NCBI RefSeq assembly: GCF_904846035.1
Contig: NZ_CAJGYT010000001.1
Span: forward strand, 744,001-808,000
From: Psychrobacter aestuarii
GTDB taxonomy: Bacteria > Pseudomonadota > Gammaproteobacteria > Pseudomonadales > Moraxellaceae
Reading direction: 5' to 3'
Length of the DNA: 64,000 nucleotides
Below the pieces are notes generated by a model, which had not been told where the DNA came from, did not search any database, and saw only the letters and a list, made by a program, of their open reading frames with translations. Every line of letters starts with the position of its first letter. Within the stretch, counting starts at the first letter, position 1. This document shows, piece after piece, positions 55,004 to 63,823 of this stretch. The translations under genes were made by a program, and so were the position numbers.

Positions 55004-56533
55004 ATGCAAGAAATTGAACTGAAGTTTTTGATACCCGAATCACGGCTCAAGGGCATGATGCGCCAAATTGACGTAAAAGCCGCCAAACACACCCCGATGC
55101 GCGCGCATTATTTTGACACGCCCGACCAGCAGCTGGCGCAGTCGGGCATCGGTTTGCGTATCCGCCAAGAGGGCGATACATGGGTGCAGACCATCAAGGC
55201 AGGCGGCGCAGGGGTGGTCGCCCGTACCGAACACAATGCTGTGCTCGACAGCGAGCAAGTCGAGGCGATGATTGCCGCCGATACCTTATCGCCCAATCTA
55301 AAAATGTACAAGCACACCGACATCGCGCCTGCACTCGCCCCATTTAAACGTAAAAAACTAGAAAAAGCCTTGGTCTGCCAATATTTAACAGACATCGAGC
55401 GCACCACACGCGTGCTCAAAGACGGGCACAACAGCATTGAGCTGGCGTATGACACAGGCGCTATCATACATGGGCAAGCGCGCGAGCAGCGTACCCAGAT
55501 TCATGAGGTTGAGTTTGAGCTGCTCTCAGGCACGCCCGCGTATCTGTTTAGCACCGCAAAAAAATGGTGCAAACGCTATAAGCTGTGCCTGTCCACGGTG
55601 ACCAAAGCCGAGCGCGGCAGCTTGTTATTAAAAGAAAAAGCACACAGCAAGGCGACGCACGTCAGTATCAGTACGCTTGATATCGCCAATGATTGGTCTG
55701 TACCTGCTTATGTGCAAGCGCTGATTCAGCACACCTTGCTACAAATACTGCCGAACAGCAGCGCGATTGTCGAAGGCAGTCTCGCCACTGAGCACAGCTG
55801 GCAGCTGTATTTGGGCTTGCGCCGCTTGCAGGCGATTTATCGCGCCTATCAGCCGCTGTGGTCTGCGCTATCGAATGACGCGCTGCCTGTCATTATTCAA
55901 ACGGCAAATATCTTAAAAGAATATCATGACGCTACTGTGCTGCGTGACGATATCGAGCCACAAATGAGCGCACGCGGCGCACCAGCGACCGATTGGCAAG
56001 CGCATATCGATGCCATCAGCATCACGCCTATTGATGCCATAGAGGCCAATGACTTTCAGTGTTTGCTGCTCGATATGTTGGCGCTTAGCATGCAAGCTAT
56101 AGATGCAGATACCGAGGACGCGTGCCCACCGCTACAAGACGCCATTGCGAGCGCTTTGGACAGCCAATATGCAAAAGTAAAAGAACACCTGACACCACTG
56201 CTTGAATGGGACACCGCAAATGATGGCTCGGCTGAGACGCTAGCGCAGTATCAAGACAGCGCGTCCGCGCTATTAAATCTGTATTATCTGAGCGCCTTTG
56301 CAGCGCCCTGCCTACCCAAAAAAGCCAAACGCTGGCAAAAAACCATCAAAAAGTCCAACAAGCACATGCAGCGTTATTTGCAACGCCTTGAGCAGCAGCA
56401 CGCGTACCGCAACTTTGCTGATGAACAGCCCGATGCCTTGTTTGCCGCAGGCTGGTTGCTGGCGGACTTACCCAGCAGCGCGCACAAATGGCACAAGCAC
56501 AGTACCGCATTATTAGACCAAGAGCGCACGTGA
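55004..56533 (+). CDS. CYTH and CHAD domain-containing protein
   Basis: A 509-residue cytoplasmic protein. The CYTH domain at the N-terminus shows EIELKFLIPESRL and the conserved charged strands ending in EFELLSG; it binds triphosphate-containing ligands such as inorganic triphosphate. The C-terminal CHAD domain is helical, with conserved His residues expected to bind polyphosphate. The ATG at 55004 has AGGAG five bases upstream, while an upstream frame lacks support. Convergent with the nitroreductase gene. Confidence 0.9.
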   Translation: MQEIELKFLIPESRLKGMMRQIDVKAAKHTPMRAHYFDTPDQQLAQSGIGLRIRQEGDTWVQTIKAGGAGVVARTEHNAVLDSEQVEAMIAADTLSPNLKMYKHTDIAPALAPFKRKKLEKALVCQYLTDIERTTRVLKDGHNSIELAYDTGAIIHGQAREQRTQIHEVEFELLSGTPAYLFSTAKKWCKRYKLCLSTVTKAERGSLLLKEKAHSKATHVSISTLDIANDWSVPAYVQALIQHTLLQILPNSSAIVEGSLATEHSWQLYLGLRRLQAIYRAYQPLWSALSNDALPVIIQTANILKEYHDATVLRDDIEPQMSARGAPATDWQAHIDAISITPIDAIEANDFQCLLLDMLALSMQAIDADTEDACPPLQDAIASALDSQYAKVKEHLTPLLEWDTANDGSAETLAQYQDSASALLNLYYLSAFAAPCLPKKAKRWQKTIKKSNKHMQRYLQRLEQQHAYRNFADEQPDALFAAGWLLADLPSSAHKWHKHSTALLDQERT

Positions 56534-56548
56534 TAAACCTTGCGCCCA

Positions 56549-56585
56549 CAAAAAAAGACAGCGCCGAGACGCTGTCTTTTTTTAT
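56549..56585. terminator. Bidirectional terminator between CYTH-CHAD and nitroreductase genes
   Basis: AAAGACAGCG pairs with CGCTGTCTTT around a short loop, flanked by A and T runs. Confidence 0.88.
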
Positions 56586-56607
56586 TATCGCCTGTCTATT
56601 ACGCAGA

Positions 56608-57228
56608 TTATGCGTTTAGACCAAAGACACGCATACGCTTGTCTAGCGGCTCAAATTCTTTGTCGCCTGCTGGCGCTTCGATGCTACCAAATGGCATCTG
56701 TGCAATCAGCTCCCAGCTCTCTGGAATATCAAAGGCTGCTGCCACATCCGCGTCGATAAGCGGATTGTAATGCTGCAAGTTTGCACCAATCTCTAGCGTG
56801 CGCAGCTCAGTCCACATCGCATACTGATGCATCGCTGAGGTGTGCTCTGCCCATACAGGGAATTTGTCAGCATACAGCTCAAACTGCTGCTGTAGTGATT
56901 TGACCACGTCTTGGTCTTCGTAATATAGCACTGTGCCTGCCGCTGCGCGAAAGCCATCTACTTTTTGCTTGGTGCTAGAAAAGTCACCATCGCCTACCGC
57001 TTCACGCAGTTTTTCTTCTGCGATGTCCCATACTTTTTTGTGCGCATCACCGAACAGTACCACAAGGCGTGATGACTGTGAGTTGAATGATGATGGGGTG
57101 TGCAGTACCACGCGCTCAGCGATGTCTACGACCGCTTGTGGCGCTACAGGTAGGTTGTCGCCCAGCGCGTAGATAGAACGACGGTCGATAAAGGCTTGTT
57201 GTAAATCAGATAGGCTCTCGTTACTCAT
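56608..57228 (-). CDS. Nitroreductase family protein
   Basis: A 206-residue flavoprotein reductase (FMN, NAD(P)H). Features are RRSIYALGD near the N-terminus (FMN phosphate site), HTPSSFNSQSSRLVVLFGD and the C-terminal PLDKRMRVFGL. It belongs to the HBN1-like short branch often linked to oxidative stress. Physiological substrate is unknown. A single gene, convergent with CYTH-CHAD. Confidence 0.9.
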   Translation of the reverse strand: MSNESLSDLQQAFIDRRSIYALGDNLPVAPQAVVDIAERVVLHTPSSFNSQSSRLVVLFGDAHKKVWDIAEEKLREAVGDGDFSSTKQKVDGFRAAAGTVLYYEDQDVVKSLQQQFELYADKFPVWAEHTSAMHQYAMWTELRTLEIGANLQHYNPLIDADVAAAFDIPESWELIAQMPFGSIEAPAGDKEFEPLDKRMRVFGLNA

Positions 57229-57481
57229 AATACGTACTCTCTATAGTGGTGTGATGGTTACAATCACAAAAATGTAAGGGGCTCAGCAGCGGCTTTTATT
57301 ATTGCGACCCGCTTGCTGAATCAACAATGCACTTATTATAGCGCTTCAATGCAAACTCATTATAGCATTTAACTTAATATGTGTTAATAATTGTTAACCA
57401 CAGTTTATTAATAGCACTCAGTTATTCGATGAAAAATTAACAGTGAAACATCATCATCGCGCGGTACTTAATGACTATACG

Positions 57482-58021
57482 TCATCTGTGGCGCGGGTTT
57501 TGTTGGCTTTCATTCACAATATGTACCGCTGTACCCACCGAAACACTATCAAACAGCTCAAGCATGTCGGTATTGCGCATGCGTATACAGCCGTGCGATA
57601 GCGGCGCGCCCATCGGCTCGGTATCGGGCGTGCCATGGATATAAATATAGCGCTGATAGGTATCACAGCAGCCGTGCGCGTTGCTGCCTTGATTCACGCC
57701 TGCCTCATCGCCTGCCAGCCATAAAATGCGCGTCAATATCCAATCGCGCTCAGGATGCTCAGCGCCTAACTTTGGCGTATATACCTCACCTGTCGGCACA
57801 CGCCCGACAAACACACTGTTCATGGGCAAGTCTGTGCCGATTTTTTCGGCGATATGATGACGACCCAGTGGCGTACAGCCGCTGTTTTCTTGGCTACCAA
57901 TACCATTTTTGGCACTGGAGATGCGATAGCGCTGCTGAGGCGTGCCGTCCTTATAGACGCTCAAGGTTTGGGTAGCGATGTCGATATGTAAATAAGGATT
58001 CGTAGCGGCGGGCTGAGACAT
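57482..58021 (-). CDS. L,D-transpeptidase (YkuD domain) family protein
   Basis: A 179-residue protein whose YkuD catalytic motif is clear: IHGTPDTEPMG near 130 and SHGCIRM near 144 with the nucleophilic Cys. L,D-transpeptidases cross-link peptidoglycan stem peptides or attach lipoproteins. No signal peptide or membrane helix is present (starts MSQPAATNPYLHIDIATQ), so it is predicted to be cytoplasmic, or is secreted by an unusual route, or its true start lies elsewhere. It is alone and upstream of 58147 on the opposite strand. Confidence 0.88.
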   Translation of the reverse strand: MSQPAATNPYLHIDIATQTLSVYKDGTPQQRYRISSAKNGIGSQENSGCTPLGRHHIAEKIGTDLPMNSVFVGRVPTGEVYTPKLGAEHPERDWILTRILWLAGDEAGVNQGSNAHGCCDTYQRYIYIHGTPDTEPMGAPLSHGCIRMRNTDMLELFDSVSVGTAVHIVNESQQNPRHR

Positions 58022-58146
58022 AAAAGACGTCCAATCGGTCAGGTGGTGGGCACGCTCGCCCAGCGGTAGAATTTTCTAGGTTAAGGGATTGTATCGCGGC
58101 AGTATGCACCGTAAGATAGAGCCATACTTTTTGATGCTAGCAGATT

Positions 58147-59250
58147 ATGACGTATATTTCACCGACACGTGTGTCGATGTATGATTTTTTATATCAAGAT
58201 ATTCAGCCGACCGTCTCCCTTTTAGCCGACATCACCCGTCTGTCATTGCCCCAGACCCGCTTGGTCATGGACGAGGCGCTGCAAGCCATTCTCAGTGCAT
58301 TATTGGCGTATCAGCAAGCATATGGCGGACAGGCGGTGTGCAAAAAGCTGTTTGCCCGCAGTGCCATCAAAGAGCTGCGCCAATACAATTCGATGAATTT
58401 TAAAACCATCAATGCTGCCTTTTATCATCGCCATGACGTGACGGACGCCTTGTTTGGCGACAGCGCGCGGGTCGCTAAGGCGAGCGAGCGTATCAGCGCG
58501 CGCACCCAAGTGCCAATCGCCAAGGTACAGATACTGCTGTGTACACTTGGCGCGATTGCGCTGCGCGAGCTTGCGATTTTGGCGCATTATAGCCGCCTCG
58601 ACTTTGATGAAGTGGACACGTGGTTTGCCTTGCAGCCGCAGTTTTTATACAATCAAAAACGCGGTATTGAAGCCCTGCCTGATGAGGTACACGCGCTACC
58701 GACCATCACCTGTATCGTCTCTGAAGACGTGATTCCGCCTGACTTTGACCGCGATTGGCATACGCTGACGGGTTTTAACAGCACGGGCAATCCGGCGCAT
58801 AATGTCCCGCAATCCAGCTCGCATTATCTGACCGCGATTGGTCGCTCGCCGAATCACCTGTTGCAAAACAACCAAAACGATATGCTGATGTTTTTGCAGA
58901 TACCGAACATCAATGTACCGCATCAGCGCTGGCTGGTACAGCTTGCCAAGGTCTCTGATATCTACCTCAGTCGCAACCGTTTGCGCATCAACTCAGAACC
59001 CGCGACCCCGCCCGCCCCGCCATTGGTCAGCTTGGCGCTGTTAAGCGGGATTAACAACAGCGTGCCGAACGAGCAAATCAACCATGATGAAGCACCGAAT
59101 CCGCCGCTGTGGCGTCATCCTGTGATTTTATTGGTCATCGTTGTTATCGGGATTTTGGGCGCGCTTGCAACCGTAAAGTACCAAATGAAAAATGACCACT
59201 TACAGCCGCAGCCCACCGTACAAACTGCCGAGCGTACCGCTGAGCATTAG
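58147..59250 (+). CDS. Uncharacterised protein with C-terminal transmembrane anchor
   Basis: A 367-residue protein of unknown family. The first 185 residues are soluble and helical (repeated leucine-rich helices; ARISAR, LREL). A proline-rich linker (ATPPAPPLVSLA) precedes one transmembrane helix near residues 323-342 (VILLVIVVIGILGALATV), giving a tail-anchored topology with a short tail rich in Gln and Thr. No catalytic motif is seen. It may be lineage-specific. A terminator follows the gene. Confidence 0.65.
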   Translation: MTYISPTRVSMYDFLYQDIQPTVSLLADITRLSLPQTRLVMDEALQAILSALLAYQQAYGGQAVCKKLFARSAIKELRQYNSMNFKTINAAFYHRHDVTDALFGDSARVAKASERISARTQVPIAKVQILLCTLGAIALRELAILAHYSRLDFDEVDTWFALQPQFLYNQKRGIEALPDEVHALPTITCIVSEDVIPPDFDRDWHTLTGFNSTGNPAHNVPQSSSHYLTAIGRSPNHLLQNNQNDMLMFLQIPNINVPHQRWLVQLAKVSDIYLSRNRLRINSEPATPPAPPLVSLALLSGINNSVPNEQINHDEAPNPPLWRHPVILLVIVVIGILGALATVKYQMKNDHLQPQPTVQTAERTAEH

Positions 59251-59301
59251 TACTTGGCATGTTCGATAACTCTAAGCTTTTAGATTCATAATAAAACGAG
59301 C

Positions 59302-59338
59302 ATAAAAAAAGCAGAAGCGTGATGCCTCTGCTTTTTTC
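59302..59338. terminator. Bidirectional terminator between the 58147 gene and argG
   Basis: A stem of GCAGA and inner pairs with TCTGC, with seven A before and six T after. Confidence 0.8.
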
Positions 59339-59366
59339 TTACACGCGTTGTCGCTCGGTCAGTATC

Positions 59367-60605
59367 TTACTTTGACAAGTCGCGACCACGGCTCGCTTCA
59401 ATCGCCAAACGCAGACCGTTTAGACGGATAAAGCCTTCGGCGTCTTTTTGATCGTACGCGCCTGCATCGTCTTCAAAGGTCGCGATTTTTTCATCGAACA
59501 ATGAATCGTCAGACTTACGACCGACCACGCTGACCGCGCCTTTGTACAGCTTCACGCGTACCGTGCCGTTGACGTATTCTTGAGATTTGTCAATCAAGGC
59601 TTGTAGCATTTCACGCTCTGGGCTGAACCAGTAGCCGTTATAGATGATTTTTGCGTAGCGTGGCATCAGCTCGTCTTTTAGATGTGCCGCTTCACGGTCA
59701 AGGGTCAATGACTCGATGCCGCGGTGTGCTTTTAGCATAATTGTGCCCGCTGGCGTCTCGTAGCAGCCGCGTGACTTCATGCCCACGTAGCGGTTTTCTA
59801 CGATATCTAAACGACCGATACCGTGCTTGCCGCCCAACTCGTTCAGCTTAATCATCACTTCATATGGCTTGAGCGCTTCGCCATCAATCGCTACGATGTC
59901 GCCTTTTTTGTATTCCAATTCCAAGTATTCTGGCTCATTTGGCGCTTCTTCTGGGCTGACTGACCAGCGCCACATGTCTTCTTCAGCTTCGGCGTACGGG
60001 TCTTCTAGCATGCCGCCTTCGTATGAGATGTGCAGTAGGTTGGCATCCATTGAGTAAGGTGACTTTTTCTTCTTATTGGCAAAGTCGATAGGAATGTCAT
60101 GCTCAGCGGCATAGTTCATTAGGCTTTCACGGCTTGATAGGTCCCACTCGCGCCATGGGGCGATGGTTTTTACGTCTGGGGCTAAAGCGATTGCACCCAG
60201 CTCAAAACGTACTTGGTCGTTGCCTTTACCTGTTGCGCCGTGGCTGATGGCATCCGCGCCATGCTCTTTTGCGATTTCAATCAAGCGCTTTGAGATCAGT
60301 GGACGCGCGATTGAAGTACCAAGTAAGTACTCGCCCTCATAGATGGCATTGGCACGGAACATTGGGAACACATAGTCACGCGCAAACTCTTCGCGCAAGT
60401 CTTCGATATGAATGTGCTTGACGCCCATCGCTTCAGCTTTCGCGCGTGCTGGCTCAACTTCTTCGCCCTGTCCGATGTCGGCGGTAAAGGTGATGACTTC
60501 AGCATCGTACGTCTCTTGTAGCCAGCGAACGATGATTGAGGTGTCCAGACCCCCTGAATACGCCAAAACGATTTTATTAATATTTTTTGGATCAAGCTGA
60601 GCCAT
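59367..60605 (-). CDS. argG: Argininosuccinate synthase
   Basis: A 412-residue enzyme joining citrulline and aspartate with ATP in arginine synthesis. The PP-loop AYSGGLDTS is at residues 14-22, and [13 protein letters not shown] and [12 protein letters not shown] lie downstream. Length fits the 400-residue type. AGGAG lies six bases before the ATG. Upstream on the same strand is a leader hairpin followed by T, a possible attenuator (60697-60735). Confidence 0.97.
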   Translation of the reverse strand: MAQLDPKNINKIVLAYSGGLDTSIIVRWLQETYDAEVITFTADIGQGEEVEPARAKAEAMGVKHIHIEDLREEFARDYVFPMFRANAIYEGEYLLGTSIARPLISKRLIEIAKEHGADAISHGATGKGNDQVRFELGAIALAPDVKTIAPWREWDLSSRESLMNYAAEHDIPIDFANKKKKSPYSMDANLLHISYEGGMLEDPYAEAEEDMWRWSVSPEEAPNEPEYLELEYKKGDIVAIDGEALKPYEVMIKLNELGGKHGIGRLDIVENRYVGMKSRGCYETPAGTIMLKAHRGIESLTLDREAAHLKDELMPRYAKIIYNGYWFSPEREMLQALIDKSQEYVNGTVRVKLYKGAVSVVGRKSDDSLFDEKIATFEDDAGAYDQKDAEGFIRLNGLRLAIEASRGRDLSK

Positions 60606-60945
60606 GCAAAACTCCTAATAATCAGTGATAGATTTTTGATAACTGTAATAAAAAAATACGGTCGTAATAAAACATGCGTACTTATGACGAATGTCTGGGC
60701 AATAAAAAAATACGTCGAGCATAAATACGCTCGACTGCTTGAACAGTGTACATCATATTACAGATGGGCAAAAGTGCCAGCAGCAGTTGCGCATCATATT
60801 TGACGGTATTTTGTCAGCGAATCGCTGCTTTTGTTGTCATTCTCCTTGCTATATTTTGTCTGCTGGATGCCGCGCCTGTGTTTAGCCCTTTGGGCAAACC
60901 TGTTATGATAGCGCATCCTTTTTATTTTCTGATGTGACGACTACC
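60606..60945. other. 340-base divergent region between argG and pyrC
   Basis: It holds the hairpin at 60697-60735 and two copies of AATAAAAAAATACG. No gene or ARG box was recognised. Confidence 0.4.
60697..60735 (-). promoter_or_regulatory. Possible attenuator hairpin in the argG leader
   Basis: On the minus strand GTCGAGC pairs with GCTCGAC around eight bases, followed by GTATTTTTTTATT, the features of an intrinsic terminator, about 110 bases upstream of argG. It may end an upstream transcript or act as an attenuator of argG; the direct repeat AATAAAAAAATACG appears twice here. Confidence 0.5.
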
Positions 60946-62025
60946 ATGACTGTGACCTCTGCCGCCCCAAACGAAATCACCCTACTTCAGCCTGATGATT
61001 GGCACATTCATCTGCGCGATGATGGCGCGCTTGCCACTACGGTGCCGCATGCCGCCAAGCGCTTTAACCGCGTGATTTGCATGCCCAATCTTGTGCCGCC
61101 TGTCAAAAACACCACCGACGCGCGCGCCTATCGTGAGCGTATCTTAACAGCCCTAGTCGCAAGCGACATTGATGCCAGCCGCAAAGATGCCTTTGACCCG
61201 CGCATGACGCTCTATATGACCAATCAAACCAGCGCCAATGACATTCAAGAAGCGGCAGAATCAGGCATCGTGCAAGCGGTCAAGCTCTACCCTGCGGGCG
61301 CAACCACCAACTCTGCCGATGGCGTGACCGACATCATGGCATGCGCTGAGGTGTTCGCAGCGATGGAAAAATACAATCTGCCGCTACTCATTCATGGTGA
61401 AGTCACACACGACCACGTTGATATTTTTGACCGTGAAAAGCGCTTTTTGGATGAAGTGATGAACCGCATTATCCGCGAGTTCCCGACCCTAAAAGTGGTC
61501 ATGGAGCACATCACCACAGGCGATGCCGCGCAGTTCGTCGAGGCGCAGGGCAGCAATGTCGCCGCCACCATTACCCCGCAGCATTTGATGTTTAACCGCA
61601 ATCATATGCTGGTCGGTGGTATCCGTCCGCATTTTTATTGTTTACCGATTTTAAAGCGTCAGTCGCACCAAGAAGCGCTACTTGCTGCTGCCACCAGTGG
61701 CAATGCCAAGTTTTTCTTAGGCACAGACTCAGCCCCGCATCCGACACATAAAAAAGAAGCCGCCTGTGGCTGCGCGGGTTGCTACAGCGCCGATATCGCC
61801 TTGCCGCTATACGCCACCGCTTTTGACAGCGTTGGTAAAATTGAAATGCTCGAAGGCTTTGCCAGCCGTTTTGGCGCGGCATTCTATGGCTTGCCTGAGA
61901 ATACCAGCACCATCACCCTAACCCGTACGCCAATGCAAGTGCCCAGCTACTATCCGTACTTTGATGGCAGTCAGCTGACCCCACTGATGGCAGGTGAAAC
62001 GCTGCCGTGGTCACTTAAAGCATAA
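60946..62025 (+). CDS. pyrC: Dihydroorotase
   Basis: A 359-residue zinc enzyme (class II dihydroorotase) cyclising carbamoyl-aspartate to dihydroorotate in pyrimidine synthesis. The metal-binding [10 protein letters not shown] is near residue 19, [12 protein letters not shown] near 105 holds the carboxylated lysine, and HGEV, EHITT and TDSAPH follow. The ATG at 60946 is chosen; an upstream GTG four codons earlier is also in frame. It is divergent from argG and followed by rnt. Confidence 0.96.
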   Translation: MTVTSAAPNEITLLQPDDWHIHLRDDGALATTVPHAAKRFNRVICMPNLVPPVKNTTDARAYRERILTALVASDIDASRKDAFDPRMTLYMTNQTSANDIQEAAESGIVQAVKLYPAGATTNSADGVTDIMACAEVFAAMEKYNLPLLIHGEVTHDHVDIFDREKRFLDEVMNRIIREFPTLKVVMEHITTGDAAQFVEAQGSNVAATITPQHLMFNRNHMLVGGIRPHFYCLPILKRQSHQEALLAAATSGNAKFFLGTDSAPHPTHKKEAACGCAGCYSADIALPLYATAFDSVGKIEMLEGFASRFGAAFYGLPENTSTITLTRTPMQVPSYYPYFDGSQLTPLMAGETLPWSLKA

Positions 62026-62110
62026 CCTACTGGCAATTGACCTTTTAATCAGCCCTGCTAAGTACAGGGCGCTGACTAACCAAAATTCCTAATGCGGCGC
62101 GCTGATTAAC

Positions 62111-62142
62111 CTTGCGGCGCGCCGTGCTTGCGGCGCGCCGTG
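62111..62142. repeat. 16-bp tandem direct repeat with a GGCGCGCC core
   Basis: The sequence CTTGCGGCGCGCCGTG occurs twice back to back, each holding the 8-base palindrome GGCGCGCC. A third, imperfect TGCGGCGCGC lies at 62092-62101. It sits in the gap between pyrC and rnt. Confidence 0.8.
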
Positions 62143-62236
62143 ATTGGGCTGATTGGGCATTGCTATAAGGCTGCCCAATCGCCACAATACCGACCGTTCT
62201 CTTTCTTGATACCTTTTTATAACAGTGATGTGACCC

Positions 62237-62965
62237 ATGACCAGCACTCAGACGCAACCGACCCCTGAGACCACCAACGAGACCGACGCACCAATGGCGT
62301 TAAAAGACCGCTTTCGCAAGTTTATGCCTGTCATCGTCGATGTCGAGACCGCAGGCTTTAACGCACAGACCGACGCGCTATTAGAGATTGCCTGCATTCC
62401 TATCTTAATGGATGACACAGGCACTTTTTATGCAGGCGACGCCCTAAACGCACACATCGAGCCGTTTGAAGGCGCGAATCTTGAGCCGCGCGCGCTTGAG
62501 TTTACAGGCATTGACCCGAACAATCCCCTGCGTAAAGCCATCGCCGAAGACGAAAAGACTGCCCTACGGCGTATCTTTAAAGCGCTCAAAGACGTGCGCC
62601 GCGATGCCGATTGCCGCCAGTGTGTGCTGGTCGGGCACAATGCGCATTTTGACTTAAACTTTTTGAATGCCGCCGTCGAGCGTACCAACAGCAAAAACCA
62701 CAACCCGTTTCATCAATTTTCAGTCTTAGATACCGTTAGCTTATCGGCGCTTGCCTTTGGGCAGACCGTGCTTGCCCGCGCTTGCAAAGCCGCTGGTTTG
62801 GAGTTTGACGGCACGCACGCGCACTCTGCGCTATATGACACACAAAAGACTGCGGAGCTGTTTTGTCATATCTTGAATAGTTACCCAATGTTGCCCAATG
62901 CTTTACATATCGAGCAAACAAAGGTAGAGTTAAAAGACGACGATAAGGTATCAAGTACCCAATAG
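62237..62965 (+). CDS. rnt: Ribonuclease T
   Basis: A 242-residue DEDDh exoribonuclease maturing the 3' ends of tRNA and other stable RNAs. DEDD motifs are DVETAGFNAQTDALLEIA near 35, HNAHFDLNF with Asp near 135 and HSALYDTQKTAELF near 196. An N-terminal tail rich in Thr/Pro (about 20 residues) and an internal ATG at residue 20 (MALKDRFRKF) make the start uncertain. It is downstream of pyrC, across a 211-base region with the 16-bp repeats. Confidence 0.93.
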   Translation: MTSTQTQPTPETTNETDAPMALKDRFRKFMPVIVDVETAGFNAQTDALLEIACIPILMDDTGTFYAGDALNAHIEPFEGANLEPRALEFTGIDPNNPLRKAIAEDEKTALRRIFKALKDVRRDADCRQCVLVGHNAHFDLNFLNAAVERTNSKNHNPFHQFSVLDTVSLSALAFGQTVLARACKAAGLEFDGTHAHSALYDTQKTAELFCHILNSYPMLPNALHIEQTKVELKDDDKVSSTQ

Positions 62966-63165
62966 ATTCGTTTTGATGGTTAAAGCGTGCCTTCTTGGGC
63001 AGTAGTAGGAATGGATTATGTAAAACGCACTGATGCTTGGCTCTATACACGTCTGTGTCTTATCACCGCTTTTATTTATTAAAGGATAAGCCACAAGACG
63101 TACCGACCACGTTGCTCATACCTTGTCTGTTATCTTCTGTTAGGCAACCTATGGAGGGACATTTT

Positions 63166-63390
63166 ATGGAGCCGCATCATGTCGTCTGGTCCACCATCAT
63201 TGGTTATATGATATTGGCCATCAGCATCAGTATCGTAACGTCCATGTGGATACGCTATCATCTAAAGCGCAACGACCTAAAACCACGCCGCGCCCTTAAA
63301 AAACGCTACTTAACCTTAAAGAAAAAACGCCGCGCCAAAAGAAATCAAAAAAATATAAAAAATATAAAAAAAAGTGAAAAACACGCTTGA
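63166..63390 (+). CDS. Small single-helix membrane protein
   Basis: A 74-residue protein with one transmembrane helix (residues about 8-28, IIGYMILAISISIVTS) followed by a strongly basic tail rich in Lys/Arg. The ATG at 63166 has GGAGG about nine bases upstream; the longer frame to 63037 is not supported. The stop codon lies inside the -35 hexamer of the tRNA-Glu promoter. Family and function are unknown. Confidence 0.55.
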   Translation: MEPHHVVWSTIIGYMILAISISIVTSMWIRYHLKRNDLKPRRALKKRYLTLKKKRRAKRNQKNIKNIKKSEKHA

Positions 63391-63415
63391 CACCTTTTAT
63401 GCCTCACCCTATAAT
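63387..63415 (+). promoter_or_regulatory. Consensus sigma-70 promoter of tRNA-Glu
   Basis: TTGACA at 63387-63392 and TATAAT at 63410-63415 are exact consensus with a 17-base spacer. The -35 box overlaps the stop codon of the small membrane protein gene. Confidence 0.85.
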
Positions 63416-63462
63416 ACGCACCACTTCGGCACAAATGGTGAAAGCAGCTGAAGTGAAGTCCA

Positions 63463-63538
63463 GTCCCCATCGTCTAGAGGCCTAGGACATCGCCCTTTCA
63501 CGGCGGTAACCGGGGTTCGAATCCCCGTGGGGACGCCA
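63463..63538 (+). tRNA. tRNA-Glu (anticodon TTC)
   Basis: A 76-base tRNA: GTCCCCA pairs with TGGGGAC, the discriminator is G and CCA is encoded. The anticodon loop CTTTCAC gives TTC, reading GAA/GAG. The T-arm GGTTCGAATCC is present. It has a consensus promoter and a terminator. Confidence 0.97.
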
Positions 63539-63565
63539 CATTCGATACTGTAAAGTATCACCAAA

Positions 63566-63602
63566 AACGCTCAAAGCTATCTTGGCTTTGAGCGTTTTTT
63601 TA
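63566..63602 (+). terminator. Terminator of tRNA-Glu
   Basis: CGCTCAAAGC pairs with GCTTTGAGCG around a short loop, followed by seven T. Confidence 0.87.
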
Positions 63603-63762
63603 TGTCTTTATTTTGCGCTTGCAAGCTTAGCACCCGTTTTGACCACGCTTTATCGTAGTCGCTGCATCAATCTGAGTCGCATTGTTATCTACACAATAGC
63701 TTTACGCCGTATCGATACCCTTTTGCATAGCCATACCTTATATGTCCATAAAAAGTATATCC

Positions 63763-63799
63763 ATAAAAAAACCAGCCCCGAGAGGCTGGCTTTTTTTCA
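63763..63799. terminator. Bidirectional hairpin before the terminal membrane gene
   Basis: CCAGCC pairs with GGCTGG, with seven A before and seven T after; most likely the terminator of the minus-strand gene at 63824. Confidence 0.8.
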
Positions 63800-63823
63800 T
63801 AGGACAATACAGACGGCGCGGCG

